64,000 bases of DNA from Ecdyonurus torrentis (Eukaryota; Arthropoda; Insecta; Ephemeroptera; Heptageniidae), in NCBI GenBank assembly GCA_949318235.1, contig OX439131.1, forward strand, positions 48,088,422 through 48,152,421, written 5' to 3'. The notes under the pieces are model-generated. The model saw only the letters and a program-made list of their open reading frames with translations. It was not told the DNA's origin and did not search any database. Shown in pieces: positions 12,765-27,242 of this stretch. Position 1 is the stretch's first letter. Every line of letters begins with the position of its first letter. Position numbers and translations under genes: made by a program.

Positions 12765-13764
12765 ATATATTTATTACTGTTTTTTGAAAACATATAGTTT
12801 TTTAATAAATTTTTAAAGGTTATATAGTTTTTATTTTTTATTTGATCTGGTAGATCATTGTGTAAATGAATACCTTTGGTTAAGATTGCCATTCGTCCCA
12901 TATTAGTTCGTTGGAAATCAATGTGAATATCTTTAGCTTGTCTTGTGTAATACTTATGTATTTCATTATTATATATACCTACAATTTCAAAATCATTTTT
13001 TATTAAGTTATGAATTATCCTATATATTAAAGTGCATAGTGCCACAATGTTCATGCTATTTATATTTAGTTTATTAGTTTCTTTATATAAATCAATTGTA
13101 TTTTTCCTGTATGGAAAATTATATACTATTTTGAGAGCCTTATTTTGCATTCTTTTAATGCTAATAAGTTCATTTTCATATGCATTACCCCAAATTCCTA
13201 CAAGATAATTTAGATGAGAGTGTATAAATGCATTGTATTATATATGATTTTTTACAATTTGAGGTACAAAATTCTTAATCCTCCACAACATACCAATAAT
13301 TGGTGCAATTTTCATTTTAATATTTGCAATATGTTTACAGAATTTCAATTTTGAGTCAATTATCAAACCCAAATATTTATATTCATACACTTTTTCAAGA
13401 TAGATATTATTTACTTTTAGGAGAAGGATATAATTTTTGATCCTCAGATCCATGGTTATTATCATATATTTAGTTTTATCAACATTTATGGTCAAGAAGT
13501 TTGCATTAAGCCATTGCTTCAGTAAGTTTAGATCAAATTCTATATCTTGAATTATTGAGTTTTCATCATTATTTTCATATATCAAATTACCTTATCCAAT
13601 TATAGAAAACAAAAGCAAAGCTTCAAATTGATCGTGGCGATGTGAGCTAATTAAAAGCTCTGCAGCCAAAACAAAAGGCTAATTAAATTTAGCCTTGTAC
13701 AACCAACCAACCTGCTGTCCAGTTCTCAAACTATAGTGGCCAGAGCTGTCAGGGTTTCAAAGCA

Positions 13765-13799
<35 letters not shown>

Positions 13800-16700
13800 T
13801 TATTTATTTTTTTTTTTAACAAAACTTGCGGTTGGTGTTTTTTTTTTTTTTTTTTGGGGGGGGGGGGGCGAGGGGTCATTAATAAAAAGTGTGGGTTTTA
13901 TTGGGTGGTTAATAACTGGCAAGAGTTGTCATTAGTTTTATGTTAATTTTGGCCTGGTGTAGGGCTTACCATGTTAAATTGAGGTTTTGATTATTTAATT
14001 TCTTGCTTCAGAATTGTTAAAACACGTTAAGCCGTACATCATCATAAAGTAAAAAGTACAACTCACAAAGTATTTAGGACTTGAACAATCCCAATAAAAG
14101 GAACAAAGTGAAAAATGTGCTCAAAGTCGACTCCAAATGAGGGTCATTCGATAGTTCATATTTCATAATTGTATGGTGTAATAATATGTTATTTTGATCC
14201 ACATTTTAAAAACTTAGCTTTGAGAAACTGAAATTTCTGGTAGAACCCAGACCTACTTTTGGAGTCAATTTTGAGCACAATTTTCACCTCGTTCCTTTTC
14301 CTGAGGCTTGTTCACGTCCTAAATACTTTGTGAGTTGTGCTTTTTACTTAATGATGATGTGCGATGTAAAGCATTTTAACAATACTGAAGCAAGAAATTC
14401 AAAAATCAAAACCCTCAATTTAACATGGTAAGCCCTTTACCAGGCCAAAATTAACATAAAACTAATGATGACTCTTGCCAGTGCTCGAGCTGATGACCTT
14501 TGCCAGTGACAAGTGCTGATTATGTGAAGTTGTCTATTTGACTTTTTAACCTACACCAATTTTTTTTTCTGTAGTTTGTATGTACAGAGTTTAATATTTA
14601 ATATGTAATGTTTTTGTCACATTTAACCTCACAAAATTGTAATTATATGTTTTTTTACTTTTAACATAATGTTTGTGTTTTTCTCGTAACAATTTTAACA
14701 TTGCAAATTTAGTGTAAATTTTTGAATAGTAAAATGTGAGAAGCAGTTGTGAGTGAAGTTGCCTAAAGTCCCTATATACCAAGTATTCTTACCAAATTAT
14801 TTCTGTATTGTTGAAAATGTCACTAAAATAACATGCACTTAAATGGCAATCGTGACCTCTAACAATGAAAAAAAAATTCAGAAATTTCTTATGGGGTTGG
14901 AATACTTGAGAACAATAGTATAACAACTTAACAACTTAGTATAACTAAAGTCAGCCTCAAAGTTGATACTTCTTTACTAGCCATTATGGATGCACAATGA
15001 GGAAGAAAAAAAATACTTGTTAATTTTATTTCATATATGCATACTCAAAAAAGACTTTTTTTTTCGTCTAATTTTTGAGTCATCAAGTATTTTTTTTTTT
15101 TTTTTTTTTTCAAATTTATAAAGTGGCATGACAGACTGCAACTTCTTCCTATGATCATATGTATAGCTAAGTATAGTGGCCTGTGATGTCATTTTTTAAA
15201 TTTAAAAAATTAATTAAAAATACTTAATGTACTCAAAAATTATAAATTCACATATCAATTGATTCAGGACATGATCTTTTGAAATATGAAATAAAATTGC
15301 ACTCTACTTTTTCTTTTCCTTGCTGCATGATAATTTTTGTCTTATTATCGGATCATGTTTTTTTTTTAATTTTTATTATTGTTATTATTTTTTAGGTGCA
15401 CCCATGGATATATAAACAGGATTGGAAGCTCTTGTTGAAAAAACAATCACTGAATGATGTAATTCAAATTTTCGCTGCAACAATGTCAGAATACAAAATT
15501 ACATATAAAAGTGGCGCTGCAATCTATGTGTGAATTTTAAAATTCACACACAGATCGCAGCGCCACTTACATTTAACATGTTGATTGTTGTGGTGAAAAT
15601 TTGAAGTACATCAACAAGGGTTCGTTTATAGTATAGGGCAATAAGACAGGAGCTCACGACCCTGGGTGGACCACATACCAAATAAGATGGTATCTACTTA
15701 GCTGCTTATTCCTTTAACTAAAGCAATCCTTTTGTTGTTATTTTTATTATTTTGTCCCCTGTTAAAGTCCATTTCTTACCAATCTTGTATCATGTCTCTC
15801 TCATCAATCCTTTCCTTTCCTAACCGTGTATCCTTTATTTGCCTGCTTGCAGACCTGCAACATCCAAGACCATGTCCCTGCTGTGGATGCTGTGGAAGGT
15901 AAACATGGTATTTACAAAGCATTTACATTTTTTACGTGTTAAAAAATAAAACACATAATTTTTGCTACAGAACACTTGCTATATTGTAGAGCACAAATGT
16001 TGTTATTTTGTAATAACATTAGTAATTATGCTGAACATCTTAACTATTATGTTATGCAGTATAATCACTGTACAATATAGCTTACATTATGTTGCTACAT
16101 TGAACACTTGCTATATTGTAGAGCACAAATGTTGCTATTTTGTAATAACATAAGTAATCATGCTGAACATGTTAACTATTTTGTGTTATGTAGTATAATC
16201 AATGTACAATATAGCTTAAATTATGATGTTATATGCATAGATGTTACTATACATTGAGTTAGTATAATTATTAGGTACATATTTTTATTATTTTTGTATA
16301 TGTAAATGAGCAACAACTTGTCTGACTTCAATCTAAATTATCATAATGTAGTAATTTATCTCAATGTTATAATAATTTGGTCCATTGTAAAGAAAATGCT
16401 ATTAGAAACCCAGCAAGAGCCTTTTATTATTGTAGTGAAGAGTGTTTCATAATTTAGTGAAAATCTTGCTAGCACAGATATAAAAACTAATCTTATTGGA
16501 AATAGTTTGACACTAAATTATAAGAGAGTTGGAGTTTGTGTGTGTGAGTGTGTGTAACACACATTCTCTATTTTTCTCGTAGTATTTAGTGCCAAATGCT
16601 ATTCATATATCATTTTTTTTTTTTTTTTTTTTTTTAATCTGTGTTAACAGGTTCTTACAGATGGGACTCACTTCACTATGGTAAGGCAAGTGTATTGTTT

Positions 16701-19416
16701 TCTCTATCTATAATTTTGTTCAAATTTATAGGGTTCAAGATGACTGACACGAGACTGGCCAGTAATTGTCAGGAGGTGAGTTATCTTCCTTGCTTTCTTA
16801 CTTGCTGATCGACTCCTTGGATTGGGACACAGTCATATAGAGAGGTCAATAGTTATCATTAAAAATATTTACATATATAGTTCCTACATTCAGGAAATAT
16901 ATAAACTGCTAGCTAGGAAAGGTAAAAATGATCTCAGCAATACTAACAAATTCCTAGCTACATGACTTTATAGCTCATGCACTGTCTGCGTTTAACATGC
17001 ATTCTTGTGTACCAGAGAAGTAGCTATAATTTTTTAGTTAGAATTGAGTTAGAATTATTTATCAGTTATGATATTTTTGCTGTGCATCTCACTGAACTTT
17101 ATAGTTTTTATTTTCCTGAATTTCATGTTGAAATCAGATAAGACAAAATAATTTAGAACCTAATTACTTTTTTGATATTTAGAAATGTAAAGGCTCTGTG
17201 GGCTCCAGTAATCATGGTGTGTGTTTGCTATAAGGTGTATGCATTCATGTTAAAGTCAACAACATTGGATAACTCAATAACATGGGTGACATAGGAAAAT
17301 AACTCATTTTGCCAGTCTAAAAACACAATGCAATATTTTTGAAAACATTGATGCTTTAAATATATGTTGAATTAGTATATCTCAAGTATGTGAGAAAATA
17401 GCAATACCAAAAAATTAACACATTTTCCAAAGAAAATTGCCTAAAACAAAGTTTATCCTTCAGCAATGTTGTTCACTACTCCAGTATGGCCTCCAAAGCA
17501 CATTAAATATGACATCATCGGCATACACCCTATAGTAGTTTGATGCAAGAGACAAGGATGCGGGTAAAGTGGACAAAAACACTGCAGAATAAAATAAATT
17601 TTTGTCACAAATTCATCTCAAATTCTGTAAGTTTTTTTCCACTTTTTAATAAAAAAAAAACACATGGTAAATGTAAAATGAGGACTGCCCCCCCCCCTCC
17701 CCTTATTTTCCTATTAAAAAAAAAAAAAAACTTAGTGTATTTTATGTTTTGAAAAGAAAATTATTTGTGATGCAGGATGTTTGGGATGAGTGTCACCCCT
17801 TGGAGCTGTTGCTAGCCAGCAGTAAGGAAGACTCCATCATCTACAGTCTCTCATTCCAATTGGCGTCTCAAAGCTTCATACTGCATATACCTGGTTATAT
17901 GCTAGTGTCACAAGTGCAAGAGTTAATTAAATCTCAATATGGTCTGAAAGAAAGTGTCTTGATGAAGCTGTATCACAAATATAAGTGGCTGCGACCTGCT
18001 TCGTCAATTGAATCACACAACCTACAGCAAGGGGACAACATTGAACTGGTGATTCCTCTTCAGGGTGGAGGGTATGTACACATTTTATATAGGATATATG
18101 TACACACACACAACTGTGATAATATGTTGCAACCACAGATATATAATCAGGATTAGAAGCTTGCTTGTTAAAAAAAACATTCACTTAAAGACGATGTGAT
18201 TCAAGATTTTGCTGCAACAATGCAAGAATACAAAATTACGTATAAAAGTGGCGCTGTGATCTGGGGGAAAATTTTAAATTTTCACAGTGCCACTTACTTT
18301 TTACATGTTGATTGTTGTGGCAAAAATTTGAACTACATCATTAAGGGAACGTTTTTAAGATAGGGCAATAATGCAGAAGCTCACCAGTGTGGTTTTAAAA
18401 TTCAAACACAGCACCTATTTTTTTTATCATAACAATAACATTGCAATTTGGTAGCTCGAGTTTTTGACTGGTAAAATACGTACATTATGACAGAATTGTG
18501 TGTACACTTGCTATGTACTGCTATGTGCAGAGGCATTGCCTAATTATTCTTAACCATAAGTACTTGTCATAAGTTATAGACAATGATTGACATCTCATTA
18601 ATTTGTGAGGGGAAAAAAAAGTATTGTACTTGTAAAAGCATTTTTCTCGTAATTTTTATTTATCTTATTAACAAGACTAACACCGTAATACTCTGTTTTT
18701 TTTTTGTTTTTTTTTTTTTACAAAATATTTTGAAACAGTTAATTATTTTTAGTATCTCTACAAATTTAAAAAAAAAATTGTAAATTTTTGGCAGCTCTGG
18801 ATTTCTCCCCAGAACTTTTGAACAATATGATTAGGTGTGATAATTTATATTGTATAGTATTATAATTGTGAAAAATCACCAAAACTTTGATATATTTTAA
18901 GATATGTCCTTCTAGGCACTGTTCATAGATCTGATTTGACAATTTCTATATGCATCCAAATTTTTATGGTCCACACTTAAGCAATTTAAAAATACATGTG
19001 ATAGTATCAATAATTTTATATAAATACATAAAGGCAAAATATGCAGAGTGTAGAATTTGTTGAGAAACCTTTTTTCTTTGGCATAAAAAGAACAAAATTA
19101 GCAGAGTTTTTTTTTTCCTCTCCTAAAATTGATTAGTTATTATTAATGTTATTATAGTACTTTCAACTAGTTACTTTACATATTTTGACCTCTATTTGAT
19201 TGCAGCAAGAAGAAGAGTGTGAAGTTTTGTGGAATACGTACACAAGATGTTACAAAGTTCCACAGGATAAGAAATGGTGAGAGAGTTCGCAACATTCCCA
19301 CTAAAAGTCTGAAGCACTTCCTTGCCTGTAACTGGCATTTGGTCAGTAACAAACCAATCCGCACTAAAGGCAAGTATGATAACGTTATTCTTATGATGAA
19401 AGAAACTCTCATAAGT

Positions 19417-19451
<35 letters not shown>

Positions 19452-22400
19452 ATTTTAACTATGTTTGTCATTTTTATCAGTCTTTTGTTAATTTTTTAAA
19501 AGTAGGGTTAATTTCTTGGGAATAAAAAACAAAAACAAAATTAGACATTGTTGTTATGAAATCCAGGTTTACAATTTGTGAGAGTACGAAAGACAATATG
19601 TGGATGTATATTAGTTCACACCTCATGAATCACCATGCAATCACCTAAATCATGATTTATGTATTTTTTATTTTTAATTTATTTATTATTATTATTATTT
19701 TGCCCTTGAGGCCAGGATCTCTTTAAAATCTGTTTAATGCTATCTCAGACATCGTATCACACACACATAGTATAGAATCAGGATTCTGATTACTCCCCTC
19801 TTCCCTAGCTCTCCCAAGCAACTTGATAGAACCAATTAAGAAAAAAAAATTGAAAGGGTAAAAATGGTAAATAAAAATGAATAAATATTTTTAAGATATA
19901 TGTAGTACCTAAAATATTATATGGTGTCAACAGATTGAAAACAAAATACATAATCAAAAATAGTAGTAGTCTATATTAAGCATTTTGAATTGTCAATAAA
20001 GTAATAAAATACTAAGATTCTCTAATTTATATAGTTGCTTGGGACCAAATGTTCTAGCATAGACAGGTGCTAGATATTCAAAAAGGAACATGGAAAATTT
20101 GTCAATAAAATAGAATAAAATAAAAGGAAAGCTACTCAGTAAATTAAAAATTGATCTGGGAGCGTTTTAACAAAGGTTGTAATAATTTTCCCTTCTTTTT
20201 AAATGCAGGATTCTCAGATGAGGAACTTTATGAGCAAGTTGATGTCTTCTTCAGTATTTATGACAAAAAGCCCACCAGTCCCAATCCTGAAGCAAGCACC
20301 AGCACCTCATCTACTGCAACTGACACTGATCCTCTGCAAGATCGTCCACCAGCAAGCTGGGCAGGTGGCCGTACTGCTCTGACACACACCATCACTAGTG
20401 GTACCTCAGAAGGTGGTCCTCTGCAAGATCGTCCACCAGCAAGCTGGGCAGGTGGCCGTACTGCTCTGACACACACCATCACTAGTGGTACCTCAGAAGG
20501 TGGTCCTCTGCAAGATCGTCCACCAGCAAGCTGGGCAGGTGGCCGTACTGCTCTGACACACACCATCACTAGTGGTACCTCAGAAGGTGGTCCTCTGCAA
20601 GATCGTCCACCAGCAAGCTGGGCAGGTGGCCGTACTGCTCTGACACACACCATCACTAGTGGTACCTCAGAAGGTGGTCCTCTGCAAGATCGTCCACCAG
20701 CAAGCTGGGCAGGTGGCCGTACTGCTCTGACACACACCATCACTAGTGGAACCTCAGAAGGTGGTCCTCTGCAAGATCGTCCACCAGCAAGCTGGGCAGG
20801 TGGCCGTACTGCTCTGACACACACCATCACTAGTGGAACCTCAGAAGGTGGTCCTCTGCAAGATCGTCCACCAGCAAGCTGGGCAGGTGGCCGTACTGCT
20901 CTGACACATACCATCACTAGTGGTACCTCAGAAGGTGGTCCTCTGCAAGATCGTCCACCAGCAAGCTGGGCAGGTGGCCGTACTGCTCTGACACACACCA
21001 TCACTAGTGGTACCTCAGAAGGTGGTCCTCTGCAAGATCGTCCACCAGCAAGCTGGGCAGGTGGCCGTACTGCTCTGACACATACCATCACTAGTGGTAC
21101 CTCAGAAGGTGGTCCTCTGCAAGATCGTCCACCAGCAAGCTGGGCAGGTGGCCGTACTGCTCTGACACACACCATCACTAGTGGTACCTCAGAAGGTGGT
21201 CCTCTGCAAGATCGTCCACCAGCAAGCTGGGCAGGTGGCCGTACTGCTCTGACACACACCATCACTAGTGGTAGTTATGAACTACAACAGCCATCTGAAG
21301 ACTCAACTGAGGAGGAGCTCAATTGTCCCTACTGTAATATGAAAAACTGTGTGGACAGCCTACCAGACAATGTAAGTAATTTTTCAGTACAGTAGCATGT
21401 AACAAAACAAAACACACTCCATTTTACTTGAAATTTATTGCAGTATTAAGCAGGGATCTATGAAACCACCTCCAATTTTTGCGGTTCTCTGGAAGCAGTT
21501 CATGAGAACTGAATCTTGGGAGCAGTTCTTAGAACTGGTTCTTGACAGTTCTAGGAACCTGTTTTGGTCCCTAGCGATCAGGGTTCCATTAAAAAAAAAA
21601 ACGACCCAAAAAAAAAACCCGCTGGTTTGAAAAAAAACAAAACAAAACAGTAGCTCTTTTTTTTTTTTTTTTTTTAACCAGCGCTTTTTTTTTAATTATT
21701 ATTATTTATTTATTAAACACCAAGGTGTACTTATACATATTTATATACATATTTATATAGGTCTACATTTTTGCATATTGACTTAATGATAGGGTCCGAG
21801 ATGGACAATGAAGTAAGTGGTACCTAGTACATAGGCCACTACATAATACATTTCAATAATACATTTCCATAATACACAGTTCCATTTTTTTAATGGAACC
21901 CAAAAAAAAAAAAAAAAAAAACTAGCTCTTTTTTTTTTTTTTTTTTTTTTTTTAGATTTTAAAAACTATTTTTATGGAATCGGGCGTTTCTCGTTAAATT
22001 TCAAATTTACGTAATTTGCCGCAACTTTTTTCACCTTTTTTCTAACTTTTTTTCACCTTTTTTCCAATTTTTTAAAACTTTTCTTCAGCAAAAGAAAAAA
22101 AATGGCATTGATATTAAAAATTTCAACTTTGTTTGCAAAATTTTCAACTTTTTCAACTTTTTGTCACCTTTTTTCTTTTTTTTTACCCTTTTCAAAGCAG
22201 AAAAAAAAAAAAAAAAAAAAAAAAAATCACCTATTTTTTATCAAAGTGAAAAACATAATAAAACTGAAACTTTAAATTTTTACCTTTTTTGTAAAATTAA
22301 GTATCATTCACATGGAGTGAAAACTTAACGTCCGTCGACGGACGTCAGCGGGTAAACAAAGTTGAAAAAGTATTGTTGCAACTTGTTTATAATGTAAAAA

Positions 22401-22924
22401 AACAAACCCTTTCACATGGTTTTAAAACTGACGGATACCGACGGATACTGACGGGCAAAGCTGGCAACACCCAGCTTTTCTACCCGTCGCTATCCGTCAA
22501 AATGACGGGTACTGACGGGTAGCGACGGGTGCATGTGAACGGTTGCATTTGTTTACATAAGCGCAGCTCCATCCGTCAGTATCCGTCAACAATAGTGCAT
22601 GTGAAAGGCACGATATGTTTATATTAGCGCAGCTCGATCCGTCAGTATCCGTCAGTTTTCCCGCGCATGCGCAGTAATGTGAATTTTTATCTCATGTGAA
22701 ACAAACAAATTCGCGTAACCGTTAGTTTCCGTCAATACCCGTCGACGGACGTCAACGGACGTTAAGTTTTCACTCCATATGAACAATATACTTTATCACT
22801 TTTTTTTTTTTTTTTTTTTTTTTACCTTTTTTATCACCTTTTTTGAAAAAAAATCACCCAAAAATCCGTGCTCTAGTCATATGTAATGTAAATTACAAAA
22901 AATAAAAACATAGTGCATCATTTT

Positions 22925-22955
<31 letters not shown>

Positions 22956-25943
22956 ATTATTATTTTTTATTAATAGTTTATTGAACATCATATTAAAGAT
23001 AAAATGATAGCTTTTAAAACAAGAATTTTCATTTTTGACAAAATTAGAGGTTATTTTATGTATACACAATAATATTTATGGCTTCCATTAGTTTTTAAAT
23101 AAAAAAAAAAACGGGTTTTATTTTTGTTGTTTTTTAAAAAAACAATAAAACCCCTACCCAGTGGGTTTTAAAAAAAAAAACGTTTTTTTTAACCATGCTA
23201 GCGATATTAAAGCCATAGACCACATAAAACAACATTTGCCTTTGAATGAATAAACACAAAATGGGATCTTCAAAACTGTTGACAATTTTTACCAAAATGT
23301 TAATGTAACCCCCACACAAGAGAGCGTGAAAATACTGTAAAGTATGCAATTTAAGTGACTATTCATGTTTATGGCGTCAGAAACATGCATAAATTAGTAT
23401 GAAAATGTTGTGCAGGTTGCATATATCAAAATTTCTGATCTCTGCTACGGGGCTACAGTTGGGTTTTGAGACAAACTAAAGTTATTTATGTAAGTCCCAT
23501 CAAGTGTTTTGTGACTTTTGTGATATAAATGCCAACCGTATGCTTTTCTCTGGTCTATTCTTTAATAAATAATAAGCTACTGATGCATATGTACTTATTT
23601 TTTAATAATTAATAACATTATATAGAATATTAATTAACGTACCATATATTAGCCATGAACACATTGATTTTGTATTGACTGTATTTTTATTTTGAGGGTT
23701 TAGTCATCACTGATCTGAAGTCACAATATTTTGAATTTAAAAATTAAATCTGTTGGCCCAATGAAGCAGAGAGGGTAGGGGGATCAGCTCAAAAATTTAA
23801 CTTTAAATATTTTGTGCCATTTCCCCTGCCCCCTTGCTGCCTCATTAGCCAATCAGAGACTAGTCGTAATTTCAAAATATCATGACATCATAATTATTAA
23901 GTTTTTTTTTTTAGTGCGTGTTTGTGTGTGTGCGTGCGTGCGTGCATGCGTGTGTGCTCGCAGCTGTGTTTGTGTTTGTAACACAGTAAACTCTCAATTT
24001 TGAGAAATGGCCACTTTCTGGGTCCCTTGTGAGAATCAAGAGTTTTGTGTACATATTTAAATTTGCTAGCAATGTTATATGGGTCAAATACAACATTCAT
24101 CACTGGTCATACATTAATAGTATCAATATGTATGTATAGCTAATATTTATTTTATTCTTACACACAGTTGGAACAGCTGAGTAGTGAGAGCCAGGCCACA
24201 ATCCAGCGTCTTATTTTAGAGGACACCCAGCAAGCTATTGCGAATTACCTGGAACAGCACTCTTTCCCTGTCCAAACTTCCCACTGTAGAGCATTACTAA
24301 TACAGCAAGCTACATATGTTTTACGTCAAAATGATATATCCAGCAAGCTCAGAGGTTAGTTGTTATAGCTAGAGCATTTAGGCTCCTAAGCATGCCTATA
24401 GGGACACCAACTTGTTTGCATGTTAATTAAGTCCCAGTTGTGATTGATCAATATTGATCTCGAGATCACATAACCTAAAACTAGGGCATTGATTGGCTTA
24501 GAACTTCATTTTGGATTTTGTGGTGGTCCAAATTGGCCGAGCGTGTCCTTAACTTGTATGTATAGTATATTGGCCATGCTGACCGTCTCAAAAGAAAATT
24601 TTGTTGATGGCAAAAGAGAAAGATTCCCAATCACTACCCCTGTTGCACAGTAATAACCATCAGGTAACCATTACCGAACGTTTCAGAACCGTTAAAAGTG
24701 TCTCAAATTTGTACCCATATGGAAGCATGCTTAAATTTGTCTGATATGCAGTAAGGATCATTTTTATGTCATATTGTTACGGTTACCGTTCCGAACCATA
24801 TGCAACAATCCAGTCCAAAATGGAACCATTTGTGCAACAGGGGTAGGTAGTGACACAAATAAATAATTGAGGGCTACGTGGCATTTTTGTGCTACTGTAA
24901 TCTCCGCGGGTGCAATTTTGACATCTGCATTTTCCGCGCTCCTCTCTTTTCACACATCTTTATATGTTTAGCCTGTATAGATGTGCCATTAGTAAATGTG
25001 GCGAAGATTGCACATGTGCCAAAATTACACCCACAGAGCTTGCAGAAGTACCGAATTGGCAAGTGTATCCCTCGAAATATTATCTTGAGGGAAAGAAACA
25101 TAACATTAGAATTATTATGAATTGTACTAAATAATGATGGGTTAATTACACCTCTTAGGGTTAGGTGACACATTTTGTCAGGCTGAAACCTTGCTTTTTA
25201 AAAAATAACATTTTTTTTTTTTCTGACCTATTTTGGAACAAAGACAATAATTTAGTTTAATCACAGTTAGTACGACCATTATTGAAAATTTAAAACTAAA
25301 TGAATGTTATAAATATCATCCCTGTATCTGTGCTTCGTAATTGTTGGATCATTGCGCTGAAGAGCCCAAAAACCACTTGATGTGTATCGTGATTCACTGA
25401 ATGAATTATTTTCTGTTAATTAATATTAACAGTTTGATATTTAGGGGAGAGTGGGGTCATACGGGTCACTTGCAAAATGCATTTTGTGCATTTAAAACTG
25501 TTTGAATTGTGGTAGGAAGTTCAAATTTTTACCATTAAATGTCATAGGCAGGATGTGTTTGGGAAAGTGTTTTTTGAACAATTGAACATCTTTATTTGGG
25601 AAGAAAACAAGAAAGAATTTTTGAAGCCAAAAATCCAAGTTTATTATTATTATTATTATTTTTTTTTTTTTTTGCTAATAAAATGAAAAATAATGTTTCC
25701 CCATTCAACATTTTTTGTGAGAACATGTCATAATATGTTACTTACATCATAACATAAAATTTATTTCTTTGGTTTATCTACAATTTTTTATAATTATATT
25801 CATGTAAAAATTGTACAGCCTATACCATGGGGCGATGTGGGTCACTGCTACGGTGTCATGTGGGATCAGCTTCATTGTACTAGTTATGATCACTTTTAAC
25901 CAATATAGGTTCATATTTATTTGTTTTATCTTCATAATCTTGA

Positions 25944-25982
<39 letters not shown>

Positions 25983-27209
25983 AATAAATCTCACAATTTT
26001 TTTTCGTTTTGTGACAAATTTATTTTATTTTATTAGCACATATATTTATACAACATAATGTTTCACAATGGTCATTTAACACAGCTGCTTCCAGTGAGCG
26101 GATTTGCTCGTGCGGAAGCAAGAATTATATTATTTAAAGAAATCAAAGATAAGAAAAACAACAACAAAGATTATTGGTATATGATCTATTAATCATATAA
26201 TAGCATGAAATGATAAAGAAAGAAAGAATAATAACATAATGAAGCATCTCGTTCACTTTCAACTATTCAATTAAGTAATTTTCTTAATAGCTAGCTATAG
26301 GTTTATACAATGTTTACAGAGTATTATCAATGTTATTTTCCATTTTGTTTCAATAATATATAATTTTTTAAATTTATATAAGGACTTTCAATCTTTTATA
26401 TTAACTGGTAATGCATTTTAATTTATTGCTTTTGTCAATATTGCCATTCTGCCTATATTCGTCCTTCTAAAGTCGACATGAATATTTTCCGACTGTCTAG
26501 TATTATAACTATGGACATCTTAATTAAAAATCAATTCAAAATCATTTTTTATAATATTATTAATTATCTTATACACAAGAATACATAAAGTTATAATATT
26601 CATACTATTTATATTTAATTTATTTATCTCTTTATATAATTCAATAGTGTTTTTTCTATGGAATTATTATTTTATTTATTAAACACCAATAATTGAATTA
26701 TATAAAGAGATAAATAAATTAAATATAAATAGTATGAATATTATAGCTTTATATATTCTTGTGTATAAGATAATTAATAATATTATAAAAAATGATTTTG
26801 AATTGATTTTTAATCAAGATGTCCACAGTTATAATACTAGACAGTCGGAAAATATTCATGTCGACTTTAGAAGGACGAATATAGGCAGGATGGCAATATT
26901 GACAAAGCAATATATTTATATAATGCATTACCAGTTAATATAAAAGATTCAAAGTCCTTATATAAATTTAAAAAATCTTTAAAAAATTATAAACTAATAA
27001 TTTTTTTTTAGAAATAATTTACTTATTTAAACTTTAAAATTGTAATACACTATGAAATAACAAGTGCACCCTTTGAAAAAAAAAAATAAATAACTCAAGA
27101 CTCTAAAATATGTATAGTGCCTTTTTTCTGAGTGACTCACATGTCCCCGAAAAAAAAAAAAAAAAAACATGACCCCACGTTTAGGCAAATTGTTGTGAGT
27201 CCAAACATC

Positions 27210-27242
<33 letters not shown>

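Noticed and set aside
20258..21265. 335-codon open frame on the minus strand
   Set aside because: It lies entirely over the 87-bp coding minisatellite; a unit divisible by three with no stop in one frame keeps that frame open. The plus strand has the in-phase exon.
20331..21272. CRISPR-like regular repeats
   Set aside because: Units are contiguous with no unique spacers and are coding; this is a eukaryotic minisatellite.
24878..25173. Overlapping 80-93 codon frames on both strands
   Set aside because: They fall in an intron on a weak inverted repeat; no domain or splice logic links them to the gene.
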